From positions 38,263 to 102,262 of the forward strand of contig JAHDFD010000009.1 of NCBI GenBank assembly GCA_020628375.1: 64,000 nt of DNA, in the 5' to 3' direction. The position numbers and the translations under genes were made by a program. Below are positions 36,865 through 44,932 of this stretch, piece after piece; positions within the stretch are counted from its first letter, which is position 1; each line of letters opens with the position of its first letter. The DNA comes from Chitinophagales bacterium (GTDB taxonomy: Bacteria > Bacteroidota > Bacteroidia > Chitinophagales > UBA2359). The notes below the pieces were generated by a model, which searched no databases, was not told the DNA's origin, and saw only the letters and a list, made by a program, of their open reading frames with translations.

Positions 36865-36872
36865 TACATTTG
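36865..36872 (+). promoter_or_regulatory. Promoter of the nitronate monooxygenase-like gene
   Basis: TACATTTG fits the -7 consensus, and TTTTG (36837-36841) lies 23 bp upstream, in range for the -33 box. The ATG is 23 bp downstream. Confidence 0.65.
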
Positions 36873-36894
36873 TATTCCAATAAATCAGATAAAA

Positions 36895-37842
36895 ATGGCA
36901 AACAGAGTATGTGAACTTTTTCAGATAAAATATCCGATCATTCAAGCAGGAATGGTATGGTGTTCCGATTGGAAACTAGCTTCAGCCGTAAGTAATGCAG
37001 GAGGCTTGGGAATAATTGGTTCAGGCTCAATGTATCCGAATATATTTGAAGAGAACTTACAACAAATGCAACAGGCTACCGATAAACCTTATGCTGTAAA
37101 TATTCCATTGTTGTATGCTAGTTTAGAAGAACATTTAAGTCTGGTTGAAAAATATAAAGTTCCTATTGTTTTCACATCTGCTGGAAATCCGAAAACTTGT
37201 ACACCTCGATTAAAAGCTGCAGGTTGTAAAGTAGTTCATGTAGTAAGTAGTGCAAAATTTGCACAAAAAGCTGAAGCAGCAGGCGTAGATGCCATTGTTG
37301 CCGAAGGTTTTGAAGCAGGTGGGCATAATGGTCGGGAAGAAACAACAACAATGTGTCTTATTCCGGCGGTTCGCAGAGCAACACAATTACCGCTGATCGC
37401 TGCCGGAGGAATAGGAACAGGAGCCGGAATGGCAGCAGCATTTGCTTTAGGTGCTGAAGGGGTTCAGATAGGTAGTCGTTTTGTGGCAAGCAACGAATCA
37501 TCGGCACATGATAATTTTAAGGATAAAGTAGTCGATGCTAAAGAAGGAGATACCATACTAACCCTTAAGCAAGTGGTTTCAGTACGCCTGATAAAAAACA
37601 AATTCTACGAAGAAATACAAGAAGCTGAAAAACGTGGAGCTTCAGCACAGGAACTTGCATTACTATTGGGCAGAGGAAGAGCTAAAAAAGGTATGCTCGA
37701 AGGCGACATGAATGATGGCGAACTTGAAATAGGACAGGTTTCCGCAATCATTGACAAGGTTATGCCTGCTGCCGATATTTTAATGGAAATATGGAATGAA
37801 TTCAATGAAGTAAGAACGAATTTATCTGAATTATCTTTCTGA
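36895..37842 (+). CDS. Nitronate monooxygenase / FabK-like flavoenzyme
   Basis: A 315-residue TIM-barrel FMN enzyme. It shows YPIIQAGMVW at the N-terminus, AVSNAGGLGIIGSG, the active-site-region segment DAIVAEGFEAGGHNG (about 132-146), and PLIAAGGIGTGAGMAAAFALGAEGVQIGSRF for phosphate binding. This family includes nitronate monooxygenases (2-nitropropane dioxygenase) and the enoyl-ACP reductase FabK; sequence alone does not separate them cleanly. The GHNG histidine favours nitronate monooxygenase-type chemistry, but FabK remains possible. Monocistronic. Confidence 0.83.
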   Translation: MANRVCELFQIKYPIIQAGMVWCSDWKLASAVSNAGGLGIIGSGSMYPNIFEENLQQMQQATDKPYAVNIPLLYASLEEHLSLVEKYKVPIVFTSAGNPKTCTPRLKAAGCKVVHVVSSAKFAQKAEAAGVDAIVAEGFEAGGHNGREETTTMCLIPAVRRATQLPLIAAGGIGTGAGMAAAFALGAEGVQIGSRFVASNESSAHDNFKDKVVDAKEGDTILTLKQVVSVRLIKNKFYEEIQEAEKRGASAQELALLLGRGRAKKGMLEGDMNDGELEIGQVSAIIDKVMPAADILMEIWNEFNEVRTNLSELSF

Positions 37843-37858
37843 TCTTGTGAAAGAAGAA

Positions 37859-38158
37859 CTAAAGATTTTTTCTGTTTACTTTTTTCTTCTTATTAGGTGT
37901 CTTCTTACGCTTTTTTTGTTGCTTCCTGGTTTTTCTTTGGCTCTGGGCCTTTCCATTTCCATTCTGTATTCTGCCTGTATATTGGTTTACGACTTTACCA
38001 TCTTTCTTCTTGGCCTCCGCTTCCATAGGGTTAATTATAGCTGCATAGTCAACGGGATTATTCGCAGCAGGGCAACCATAACGATTACACGAACTAAGTA
38101 CTATGGTGAGCAAAATAGCTATAAATAAAGAGCAAAATGTATATTTCTTAGAATTCAT
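37859..38158 (-). CDS. Small Lys-rich lipoprotein
   Basis: A 99-residue lipoprotein (lipobox LSSC, Cys24), followed by NRYGCPAAN and then a strongly basic C-terminus (TRKQQKKRKKTPNKKKKVNR). This YGCPAAN lipoprotein type recurs in Bacteroidota without known function. The basic tail could bind cell-wall or nucleic-acid polyanions (inference). The opposing 93-residue plus-strand frame (37847-38128) is mainly its complement and is rejected. Confidence 0.7.
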   Translation of the reverse strand: MNSKKYTFCSLFIAILLTIVLSSCNRYGCPAANNPVDYAAIINPMEAEAKKKDGKVVNQYTGRIQNGNGKAQSQRKTRKQQKKRKKTPNKKKKVNRKNL

Positions 38159-38328
38159 ATCACTTAAACATTCAATTTCAAGCCTTTTAACTGCTTATTT
38201 GAAGTAGTTAAACATCAAATTTACTTGTTATTGGTTTCATATAGGTAGATATTTAAACTCGATTTGGTATTGAAAAGTATTATTTCTACACTATTTTAAC
38301 CAATTCGGCTATAATTAATCGTTTAATT

Positions 38329-40023
38329 ATGAAACTATCAGCGATTCAACGCGATCAGTTACTCAGAAAAGCTTCTGAAGAAACTTACGACCTAATAATT
38401 ATCGGGGGAGGTATTACAGGAGCAGGCATTGCACTCGATGCCACCTTAAGAGGTTTGAAATGCATTTTGTTTGAAATGCAGGACTTTTCTGCAGGAACTT
38501 CCAGTCGTTCGACAAAATTGGTACATGGTGGTTTACGTTATCTCAAACAACTTGAATTCGGCTTGGTTAGGGAAGTTGGTTTGGAACGAGCGGTCGTATA
38601 TAATAATGCTCGTCATGTTGTACGTGCAGAAAAAATGCTCCTGCCTATTATAAAGAATGGCTCTTTAGGAAAATTATCAAGCTCATTGGCACTTTCTGTT
38701 TATGATTTTCTGGCTGATGTAGAAAAATCAGAGCGCCGTAAAATGCTTTCAAAGAAAGAAACTTTACAAGCAGAACCCTTATTAGAAGAAAGTAAATTAT
38801 TGGGTGGTGGTTTGTATTATGAATACAGAAGCGACGATGCAAGGTTAACGATCGAGATAATGAAAACCGCTGCTGAAAATGGAGCAAAATGTTTTAATTA
38901 TACCAAAGTAACAGATTTCCTTTATGACGAAAATCAAGATGTTATTTCAGGAGTATCGATATCAGATATTAAATCGGGAGAAAATTTTCAATTCAAAGCA
39001 AAGAAAATAGTAAATGCTGCTGGTCCGTGGGTTGATAAACTACGTAAGATCGATGGTGTAGTATCCGGCAAGCGTTTACAATTGACCAAAGGGGTTCACT
39101 TGGTGATCGAAAGAGAAAAACTGAAAATACAACAGGCAACTTATTTCGATGTAGGTGATGGTAGAATGATCTTTGCTATTCCAAGAAATGAAATTGTTTA
39201 CTTAGGAACGACCGATACTGTTTATACTAATCAAATAGAACGACCAAAAGTTACCTCAAACGATGTATCCTATATTTTGGCTGCATGTAATCGCATGTTT
39301 CCTTCAGCACAACTAAAAACCGAAGATGTAATTTCTACCTGGGCAGGTTTACGTCCGCTTATTTATGAAGAAGGAAAGTCAGCTTCAGAACTTTCTAGAA
39401 AAGATGAAATTTTTTATGCCGATTCTGGCTTGATTTCTATAGCTGGTGGAAAACTAACTGGTTATCGAAAAATGGCTGAAAGAATAGTAGATATCGTTGC
39501 TAAACAATTAGAAACTGAAACACAAGTAAAGTATAAAGCTTGTGCTACTGAATTACAGAAACTATCCGGAGGTGATTTTAACTGTGAAAAGTGTTTGACA
39601 AAAACCTTAAAAGAGACGACTGAAAAACTAGAAACTTTTGGTTTAAAAGAAAAATTCGCTAAAAATCTGGTTTTCAGGTATGGAAGTAATTGTCCGGGCA
39701 TAATTGAAAAACTAGAACAGATCGATAATCAGCATACCAACTATTCACCAAAAGAAAAACTAATATTAGCGGAATTGCATTATTGTGTTGAAAATGAAAT
39801 GGTTGGCACACTTTCTGATTTCCTCGTTCGCCGAACCGGACGTTTATACTTCGAAAGGCAAACAATTCTTGACCATATTGAAATACTCAATTCAGAATTA
39901 GGATTATTACTTAATTTGAGTGAAAGTGAAAAACAAATGGATTTAGAAGAATTTCAACAGGAATATGATGAAGTCTTACAATTTCACAATAAAAATATTG
40001 ACGAAGCTGTAAGCACAAATTAA
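38329..40023 (+). CDS. glpD: Glycerol-3-phosphate dehydrogenase (FAD-dependent, aerobic type)
   Basis: This flavoenzyme oxidises glycerol-3-phosphate to dihydroxyacetone phosphate and passes electrons to quinone at the inner membrane. The 564 residues include the dinucleotide motif GGGITGAGIALDA (26-38), the SSRSTKLVHGGLRYL block (about 58-72), the TKGVHLVI segment and a C-terminal cap with FLVRRTGRLYF. The fold and motifs match GlpD rather than anaerobic GlpA. Glycerol kinase and the facilitator are not adjacent. Monocistronic, with a 170-bp spacer upstream. Confidence 0.93.
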   Translation: MKLSAIQRDQLLRKASEETYDLIIIGGGITGAGIALDATLRGLKCILFEMQDFSAGTSSRSTKLVHGGLRYLKQLEFGLVREVGLERAVVYNNARHVVRAEKMLLPIIKNGSLGKLSSSLALSVYDFLADVEKSERRKMLSKKETLQAEPLLEESKLLGGGLYYEYRSDDARLTIEIMKTAAENGAKCFNYTKVTDFLYDENQDVISGVSISDIKSGENFQFKAKKIVNAAGPWVDKLRKIDGVVSGKRLQLTKGVHLVIEREKLKIQQATYFDVGDGRMIFAIPRNEIVYLGTTDTVYTNQIERPKVTSNDVSYILAACNRMFPSAQLKTEDVISTWAGLRPLIYEEGKSASELSRKDEIFYADSGLISIAGGKLTGYRKMAERIVDIVAKQLETETQVKYKACATELQKLSGGDFNCEKCLTKTLKETTEKLETFGLKEKFAKNLVFRYGSNCPGIIEKLEQIDNQHTNYSPKEKLILAELHYCVENEMVGTLSDFLVRRTGRLYFERQTILDHIEILNSELGLLLNLSESEKQMDLEEFQQEYDEVLQFHNKNIDEAVSTN

Positions 40024-40119
40024 AGTGTAAACCATTTGTTTTATAACTTAAAGCTCAGATTTTTAACGTTTTAGCGTTTAAACTAGCTGAAAATTAGGAA
40101 ATCTGATATTTATCAATTA

Positions 40120-40127
40120 TATCTTTG
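40120..40127 (+). promoter_or_regulatory. Promoter -7 box abutting a start codon
   Basis: TATCTTTG matches TAnnTTTG and ends 4 bp before the first ATG (40132) of the spondin-domain gene. Transcription would start at about the ATG, so the mRNA would be leaderless or the second ATG (40135) is used. Confidence 0.55.
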
Positions 40128-40131
40128 CAAA

Positions 40132-40785
40132 ATGATGTTTAAAAAACTCTATATACTACTCATAGTATTATCAGTTACCTTCGCTGCATGTAGTAAAGAA
40201 AATGCAGGAAATAAAGTAGTTTATCGTGTTACTTTAGAATCGCAATGGTCAGCAGACACTTATCCTGATGCTTTTCCAAACGAAGCAGGATTGTCTCCGT
40301 TTCTGGCTTTTTCACATGCAGATTATATCGAACTATTCAATACAGAATCTTTAGCAAGTCCGGGCTTGAAAGCCATGGCTGAAAATGGAAGTATTAACCC
40401 ACTTGATCAGGAAGTACAACAGTTTATTGATGCAGGAAACGCTGCTGATCTGGTAACAAGTACACGTATTAGTTCTCCGGGCATTGCCACTACAGAATTA
40501 ACCGTTACACAAGAAAGCTCAACTGTATCGTTAGTTTCAAAAATTACGCCTAGCCCCGATTGGTTCATTGCTACTAAAAACATACAGTTATACGAAGATG
40601 GTGAATGGGTAGATAAAATTGAATCGGTAACAATTTTTGATGCAGGTACAATTGTAGGTTCTGATTTTTATGCTCCAAGTACACCGCGTACTACACCAAA
40701 CGAAGTAAGTGAACTAACAATCGGACCTTTGATAAGTGAAAATACTTCTATACTAGCCACAGTGCGATTTGAACGTGTAGAATAA
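40132..40785 (+). CDS. Spondin-domain lipoprotein
   Basis: A 217-residue lipoprotein (lipobox FAAC, Cys20; ATG 40132 or 40135). The mature part matches the spondin_N fold: YRVTLESQWSADTYPDAFP, the HADYIELFN segment, a LVSKITPSPDWFIATKN core and the final STPRTTPNE region. Spondin_N occurs in eukaryotic extracellular matrix proteins and in bacterial surface lipoproteins of unknown ligand. It probably sits on the outer membrane. Confidence 0.83.
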   Translation: MMFKKLYILLIVLSVTFAACSKENAGNKVVYRVTLESQWSADTYPDAFPNEAGLSPFLAFSHADYIELFNTESLASPGLKAMAENGSINPLDQEVQQFIDAGNAADLVTSTRISSPGIATTELTVTQESSTVSLVSKITPSPDWFIATKNIQLYEDGEWVDKIESVTIFDAGTIVGSDFYAPSTPRTTPNEVSELTIGPLISENTSILATVRFERVE

Positions 40786-40837
40786 TCATAGTATTTATCT
40801 TAATTCAAGTTGCGATGTATAATGATATTTTTGTACA

Positions 40838-40945
40838 TAGACGACTGTCCAAAGACCACAGAAACTTACTTTTTACAATGATAATAGGTTCTTTTGTGAA
40901 CAGTGGACTATTTACTGTTGACAGTTGCGATAAATCGCAACTTAG
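40838..40945 (+). repeat. Divergent copy of a GTCGACAGTCAACAGACCA-type repeat
   Basis: It contains TAGACGACTGTCCAAAGACC at the left and GTTGCGATAAATCGCAAC (a hairpin, 40923-40941) followed by TTAG at the right. Better-matching copies lie at 43502-43590 (inverted) and 53830-53920. Confidence 0.45.
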
Positions 40946-40968
40946 TTTATCTTAAAATATTTATACGA

Positions 40969-41007
40969 AGCGAATTTATGAGCGTCATAAGTTCGCTTTC
41001 TTTTTAT
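40969..41007 (+). terminator. Hairpin terminator before the YtxH gene
   Basis: Arms AGCGAATTTATGA and TCATAAGTTCGCT (one mismatch) are followed by TTCTTTTTAT. It could end spondin-gene transcription. Confidence 0.55.
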
Positions 41008-41056
41008 ACATATAACAAAGAATTAAAGTAACTTTAAAGCTCAAAAACGTTCACTT

Positions 41057-41350
41057 ATGAAAGCTGTAGTTGGATTTTTATCTGGAATTATTGTAGGCGG
41101 TGCCGCCGCTTTATTATTAGCACCTGAATCTGGTGAAAAAACACGTGAAGAATTACTGAAACGTGGCAAAAGACTACGTGAAGACCTTGAAGAACAAGCG
41201 AAACAAGGAAAAGAAAAACTCGAAGATCTGCGTCAGAAAAGTGCAGAAAAGTTAGACGAATTGAAAGAGTCTTCACAGGAAGCAATGGAGGAAGCTGCCA
41301 AGCGATTAAATAATCAGGACGCACATAGACCGATTCTCGATAAATCATAA
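41057..41350 (+). CDS. YtxH-domain protein
   Basis: A 97-residue membrane-anchored protein with one N-terminal hydrophobic segment (VVGFLSGIIVGGAAALLLAP, about 3-22), the YtxH motif APESGEKTREELLKRG, and a long charged helical/coiled-coil tail. YtxH proteins are linked to general stress in Firmicutes; role here is unknown. It begins a run of three small plus-strand envelope genes. Confidence 0.85.
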   Translation: MKAVVGFLSGIIVGGAAALLLAPESGEKTREELLKRGKRLREDLEEQAKQGKEKLEDLRQKSAEKLDELKESSQEAMEEAAKRLNNQDAHRPILDKS

Positions 41351-41459
41351 TAGGCACTTTATTATAAACGCAATTTGGCTTATCTTCGAACGAAGAAAGT
41401 AAGGTCATTATCAAAGGTCATAGAAATAGTCCTTTTTTAATGTGGTAAATTATGCGCTA

Positions 41460-41840
41460 ATGTCTGAGCAAGAAAAACCAAATAAATACCTTTCGTTAGT
41501 CAAAAACGAAATTGGTGGTCAGTTAGATGACCTTAGAATAAATGGAGCAGAAAAAGCTGCCGCAGCAAGTTCTGCAACTTATTCGTGGGCAATTATCGGA
41601 GTAGTTGGCTTTTTCACGTACATGAGCTTTGTGCTATTGGCTCCGTTTCTTTTAGCCCATTTTTATGTTAAGTTCGTTTCAACTGAAGGAAACGCAATAC
41701 TTATCGGATACACTTGTGTGTTTCTTTTCCACTTGATACTGCTTTTGCTTTTGATCACTTTTCGTAAGCGATTACTTCAGAAAAAAATGTATAATAAAGT
41801 GTTTGAAACCATTTTTTATATGGGCGAAAATACTAAATAA
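41460..41840 (+). CDS. Holin-X-like / phage_holin_3_6 membrane protein
   Basis: A 126-residue protein from ATG 41460 (the in-frame GTG at 41442 has no support). An N-terminal amphipathic helix (NEIGGQLDDLRINGAEKAAA) precedes two hydrophobic segments (about 41-66 and 76-97). This is the layout of the 'putative holin superfamily' proteins usually found beside YtxH in Bacteroidota, where they are thought to be envelope stress proteins rather than phage holins. The neighbours support this. Confidence 0.72.
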   Translation: MSEQEKPNKYLSLVKNEIGGQLDDLRINGAEKAAAASSATYSWAIIGVVGFFTYMSFVLLAPFLLAHFYVKFVSTEGNAILIGYTCVFLFHLILLLLLITFRKRLLQKKMYNKVFETIFYMGENTK

Positions 41841-41852
41841 TCGATCTGCCCT

Positions 41853-41865
41853 ACCCTGTCAGGGT
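41853..41865. repeat. ACCCTGTCAGGGT palindrome
   Basis: Third occurrence of the CCCTGTCAGGG core (also 5206-5248, 10955-10969), here 13 bp after the holin-like gene stop and about 18 bp before the next ATG. Confidence 0.5.
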
Positions 41866-41882
41866 GAATATAATTACAAATA

Positions 41883-42197
41883 ATGAATTCAATGTTAACT
41901 TCTAAAAACAGAGCGCGCTTAGCTCGAATGAAAGCAACACAACAACGAAGAACCAAACGTAACGAGTTGCGTGGTGAAATCCTAGGCGATATTTTAGGTT
42001 TTTTTGGTGGCAGTCGAAGCAATAATCAAAATCAGATAATCAGTTCTGCTGAATTAGATGAATTGGAAGCTGAAGGCCGTAAGGTTGTCGAAGAAGTAAA
42101 GAAAAAAGGATTAACGAAGAGACAAAAATTAGGTTTAGCTATTGTTACAACCGCTGTTGTAGGTGCTTTAGCATATACCTTTTTCAAGAAGAAGTAA
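41883..42197 (+). CDS. Hypothetical basic protein with C-terminal TM segment
   Basis: A 104-residue protein. The N-terminus is highly basic (KNRARLARMKATQQRRTKRN), followed by a linker and a C-terminal transmembrane segment (about 82-100, LAIVTTAVVGALAYTFF) ending in Lys. This tail-anchored topology matches small proteins accompanying YtxH/holin genes. Its last 14 bp overlap the convergent bactofilin-like gene. Confidence 0.72.
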   Translation: MNSMLTSKNRARLARMKATQQRRTKRNELRGEILGDILGFFGGSRSNNQNQIISSAELDELEAEGRKVVEEVKKKGLTKRQKLGLAIVTTAVVGALAYTFFKKK

Positions 42198-42648
42198 GTA
42201 AATACCGATTCTCAAAATCTTCAGGAAGCATTTTTTTCAGATCTTTGACTTTAAGTTCAGAAAAATTGAAAGCCATTTTTGTGGCCTTCCCCTCTAATAT
42301 TATTCCTTCTTTTATCGTAATCGTTTCAAAATACACATTGGCATTAACATTGGCATCTCCCATTAACATTAATTCCTGACAAACAATAAGCCCCTGAAAA
42401 TCGTTGGTTATCCTAAGAATTGCACCAGGTTTTCCAACTACGATCCCCTTAAAACCCCCATCGATACTCACCAATGCATTTTCTTCCAATAATAAATTAC
42501 ATCTTCCACCGCCCTTAAGCAGCACATTCCCTTCTATTTTTCTGTCCACCTGATACTTCGCTAAAATCGGAACAGCATCTTTCCACTGCGAAGCTTTATC
42601 AGCATCGAAAAAGGTATTCTTGAATTTTGAAAATAATCCCATAGTCAT
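42184..42648 (-). CDS. Bactofilin-like polymer-forming protein
   Basis: A 154-residue protein with a short N-terminus (MGLFSKFKNTFF) followed by a right-handed beta-helix-like stretch with short imperfect repeats (IEGNVLLKGGGRCNLLL, ALVSIDGGFKGIVVG, GAILRITNDFQGLIV, ANVNANVYFETITIKEGIILEGKATKM). The final xEGxxxEGxxxxM pattern is characteristic of bactofilins, which polymerise as cytoskeletal scaffolds at the membrane. The start may be ATG 42648 or ATG 42642. Identification is from fold pattern and is moderate. Confidence 0.62.
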   Translation of the reverse strand: MTMGLFSKFKNTFFDADKASQWKDAVPILAKYQVDRKIEGNVLLKGGGRCNLLLEENALVSIDGGFKGIVVGKPGAILRITNDFQGLIVCQELMLMGDANVNANVYFETITIKEGIILEGKATKMAFNFSELKVKDLKKMLPEDFENRYLLTSS

Positions 42649-42755
42649 TAGCCATCTAACAAGTTGGGAGTTACGATCTTCTCAATGAAAATAGAAAAAA
42701 TATATGAAAAATTCTATAAATTGAGTGTATTTTAACGATTATCACAATTTCTTAA

Positions 42756-43472
42756 CTAAAACACTAACTCCGCTTGTCTTAACTTTTCTGGTGTTCCTAC
42801 ATCTATCCAATTATCTTCATTATGGGGAACTCCAATTATTTTGTATTTCTTAGAAAGTTCAAGATAAATCGGGATGATCGAATAAGCATGATCTGCCTCA
42901 GGAAGCAAATCGAATATTTCAGATGATATAACATGAATACCACTAAAAGCAAATTCATTCAAACCTGTACTTTTCTTACTGGTAAGAATTTGTTCTTCCG
43001 TTTTAATATTCTTCCAGCCAGACAGCTGAAAGCCATCATCAAAAAGTAAATATCTTGAGGTTTTTCTATTCCGAATTGCTAATGTTGCGAGCGCATTAGC
43101 ATGCTTATGTTTATTGATAAATCCTTCAATATCAATATCTGAAAAAATATCTACATTATGTACAAGAAAAGCTTCTTCGCTTTGCAAAAACTCAGCTGCT
43201 TTTTTCAAACCTCCACCAGTATCCAATAAAAGGTCGCTTTCATCTGAAATATGAACAGGAATCCCCCAATCATTTTCTCGGATATAAGCTTTTATCAGCT
43301 CTGCATAATGATGAACATTCACCACAATTTCTGTTATACCAGCCTTTTTTAATTTCTGAATTTGAAGTCCAATAAGCGGAACACCATTTAGTAGAACCAT
43401 TGCTTTGGGACATTCATTGGTTAGCGGACGGAGACGTGTACCCAAACCGGCACAAAAAACAAGTGCTTTCAT
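42756..43472 (-). CDS. Sugar nucleotidyltransferase, MurU-like
   Basis: A 238-residue NTP-transferase. It has the signature MKALVFCAGLGTRLRPLT...CPKAM at the N-terminus (nucleotide binding), the NVHHYAELI segment, DTGGGLKKAAEF, NVDIFSDID (metal-binding Asp) and the C-terminal WIDVGTPEKL. The length and these blocks best match N-acetylmuramate-1-phosphate uridylyltransferase (MurU) of the peptidoglycan recycling pathway, although mannose-1-P guanylyltransferase-type activity cannot be excluded. The partner kinase AmgK is not visible here. Same strand as the bactofilin-like gene, 107 bp upstream. Confidence 0.8.
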   Translation of the reverse strand: MKALVFCAGLGTRLRPLTNECPKAMVLLNGVPLIGLQIQKLKKAGITEIVVNVHHYAELIKAYIRENDWGIPVHISDESDLLLDTGGGLKKAAEFLQSEEAFLVHNVDIFSDIDIEGFINKHKHANALATLAIRNRKTSRYLLFDDGFQLSGWKNIKTEEQILTSKKSTGLNEFAFSGIHVISSEIFDLLPEADHAYSIIPIYLELSKKYKIIGVPHNEDNWIDVGTPEKLRQAELVF

Positions 43473-43501
43473 ATTTAAAGTAATATAATTAACCCAAGAC
43501 T

Positions 43502-43590
43502 AAGTTGCGATAAATCAAATATCAATAAAAGATATTGTTAGATTTGTAAAGAGTAAGGTTTTATGGTCTGTTGACTGTCATCTATTTACA
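43502..43590 (-). repeat. GTCAACAGACCATA repeat, inverted copy
   Basis: On the minus strand, AAATAG, then GACAGTCAACAGACCATA (43562-43587) matches 53830-53855 at 24 of 26 positions, and TCGCAACTTAGT lies at the far end (43502 area). This stretch upstream of the MurU-like gene otherwise holds nothing I recognise. Confidence 0.55.
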
Positions 43591-43696
43591 AAAATATCGC
43601 TATACACTCAATCATAAGTAAATGCATGTTTCAAATTTACATTATTTTCATCTACTCAAAATTTAATGTAGATCAGAACAAAACCAGTTTCTAATT

Positions 43697-43820
43697 GTAA
43701 TGGGCAATCAACTTATGGACATTTTATTGTTGGTCAGGAGACCAACAAAGGTCTGTACCTCAGTTGGTCTCCTGACCAACTGAATTTCTTTAAAGAGTCC
43801 ACAAGTTAGTTGCCCATTAC
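43697..43820. repeat. Cruciform element, full copy
   Basis: 124 bp. Outer arms GTAATGGGCAA...CTTATGGAC and GTCCACAAGTT...TTGCCCATTAC pair with few mismatches. Inside are two hairpins: TTGTTGGTC/GACCAACAA (43727-43748) and CAGTTGGTC/GACCAACTG (43761-43782). It is flanked by TTCTAATT and ATCTAATC, an imperfect 8-bp direct repeat. A shorter inverted copy lies at 55463-55552. Confidence 0.8.
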
Positions 43821-43846
43821 ATCTAATCCTTATAAATCAAATTAAA

Positions 43847-44608
43847 ATGAAAACGATCTTGAAATATACTTTATTCCTCCTGATAGCTATAGTATTAATT
43901 GGCGGTTGTGCCATTTTCAGCCTGAGCGAAAAAGAACCATTAGCCTTAAACGAATCATCGGTATCAGAAGCAGATATACTTGCCGATAAAATGATGGCTT
44001 CAGTAAATAAACAAGCTTGGGATGATACCAAATGGGTTCAGTGGACTTTCAAAGGTGTACATTCTTTCTTATGGGATAAAGAACGTAATTGGTGTAAAGT
44101 AAGCTGGGGAAAAGGAAGTAAAGAAGTATTACTGAAAATGAATGAAATAGCCGGAAAAGCTTTCATTGACGGAGTTGCACAAGATACTGACAAAAATGAA
44201 AAAATGGTTCAAACAGCCTGGTCGCACTTCTGTAATGATAGTTTTTGGCTGAATGCCATTGTAAAAGCTAAAGATCCGGGAACAGAACGCTCCATAGTAG
44301 AACTAGACGATGGGCGCAAAGGCTTAAAAGTTCAATATACATCTGGTGGTGTAACACCAGGCGATAGCTATGTTTGGATACTCGATGAAAATAACCGACC
44401 GACTTCATATAAAATGTGGGTAAAGATCATTCCGATCGGAGGCTTAGAGTTTACCTGGGAAGATTATGTAGAATTAGAAAGTGGAGCAGTTGTGGCTTCT
44501 TTACATAAAAGTAAATTACTTAATCTGGATATAACTGATTTAAAGTCAGGGGAAAGCTACCGCGACTTTGGACTTACAGAAGATCCATTCAAAGTACTGA
44601 ACAAGTAA
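43847..44608 (+). CDS. Hypothetical lipoprotein
   Basis: A 253-residue lipoprotein (lipobox IGGC, Cys21). The mature part is a soluble domain rich in Trp (VQWTFKGVHSFLWDKERNWCKVSW near 65-88), with beta-strand periodicity and GSYxWILDENNRPTSYKMW-like strands around 180. I do not recognise a named family; the layout recalls LolA/LolB-like or DUF6503-type envelope beta-sheets. Outer-membrane or periplasmic location is inferred from the lipobox. Monocistronic, next to the cruciform element. Confidence 0.72.
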   Translation: MKTILKYTLFLLIAIVLIGGCAIFSLSEKEPLALNESSVSEADILADKMMASVNKQAWDDTKWVQWTFKGVHSFLWDKERNWCKVSWGKGSKEVLLKMNEIAGKAFIDGVAQDTDKNEKMVQTAWSHFCNDSFWLNAIVKAKDPGTERSIVELDDGRKGLKVQYTSGGVTPGDSYVWILDENNRPTSYKMWVKIIPIGGLEFTWEDYVELESGAVVASLHKSKLLNLDITDLKSGESYRDFGLTEDPFKVLNK

Positions 44609-44932
44609 AAACATCTGTCATATCATTTACCAATTGGCTGCCAATTAGCGTACATATCTAAAATTTGAATGTTGTAAACACTACAAATAGAACTGTTAAA
44701 TTAACATTTGACTTTTTCCTGATTTAATTTAACAATTAGAACAAACGCTCAAACTTATTTTGCAAACAGATCATTTGCTGATAAATTGAATTTTCCTGTT
44801 TTTTCTGAAACGCCAAAAGTTGCAACTTGCCGATTATAAATCAGCTATTATTTATAATAGTCTTCCTTAGTCGGTTAATCCTCTCCAAAGACTATTTCAT
44901 TAACTAGCCTTACGGCTCCAAAATGCACAATC
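44609..44932. other. Long AT-rich leader region
   Basis: A 324-bp gap upstream of the plug/VWA gene. It holds inverted AT-rich stretches, including CTATTATTTATAATAG (about 44844-44859) and a TTAAATTAAC/GTTAAATTA-like pair, but no gene and no clear -7 box. It may be a long 5' UTR. Confidence 0.4.

Noticed and set aside
37847..38128. 93-residue plus-strand frame rich in Leu and Phe
   Set aside because: It is antisense to a lipoprotein gene with a proper lipobox; the hydrophobicity comes from the complement of the Lys-rich tail.
41460..41840. Phage holin indicating a prophage
   Set aside because: No other phage genes are present; the YtxH neighbour and domain layout fit a chromosomal envelope protein.
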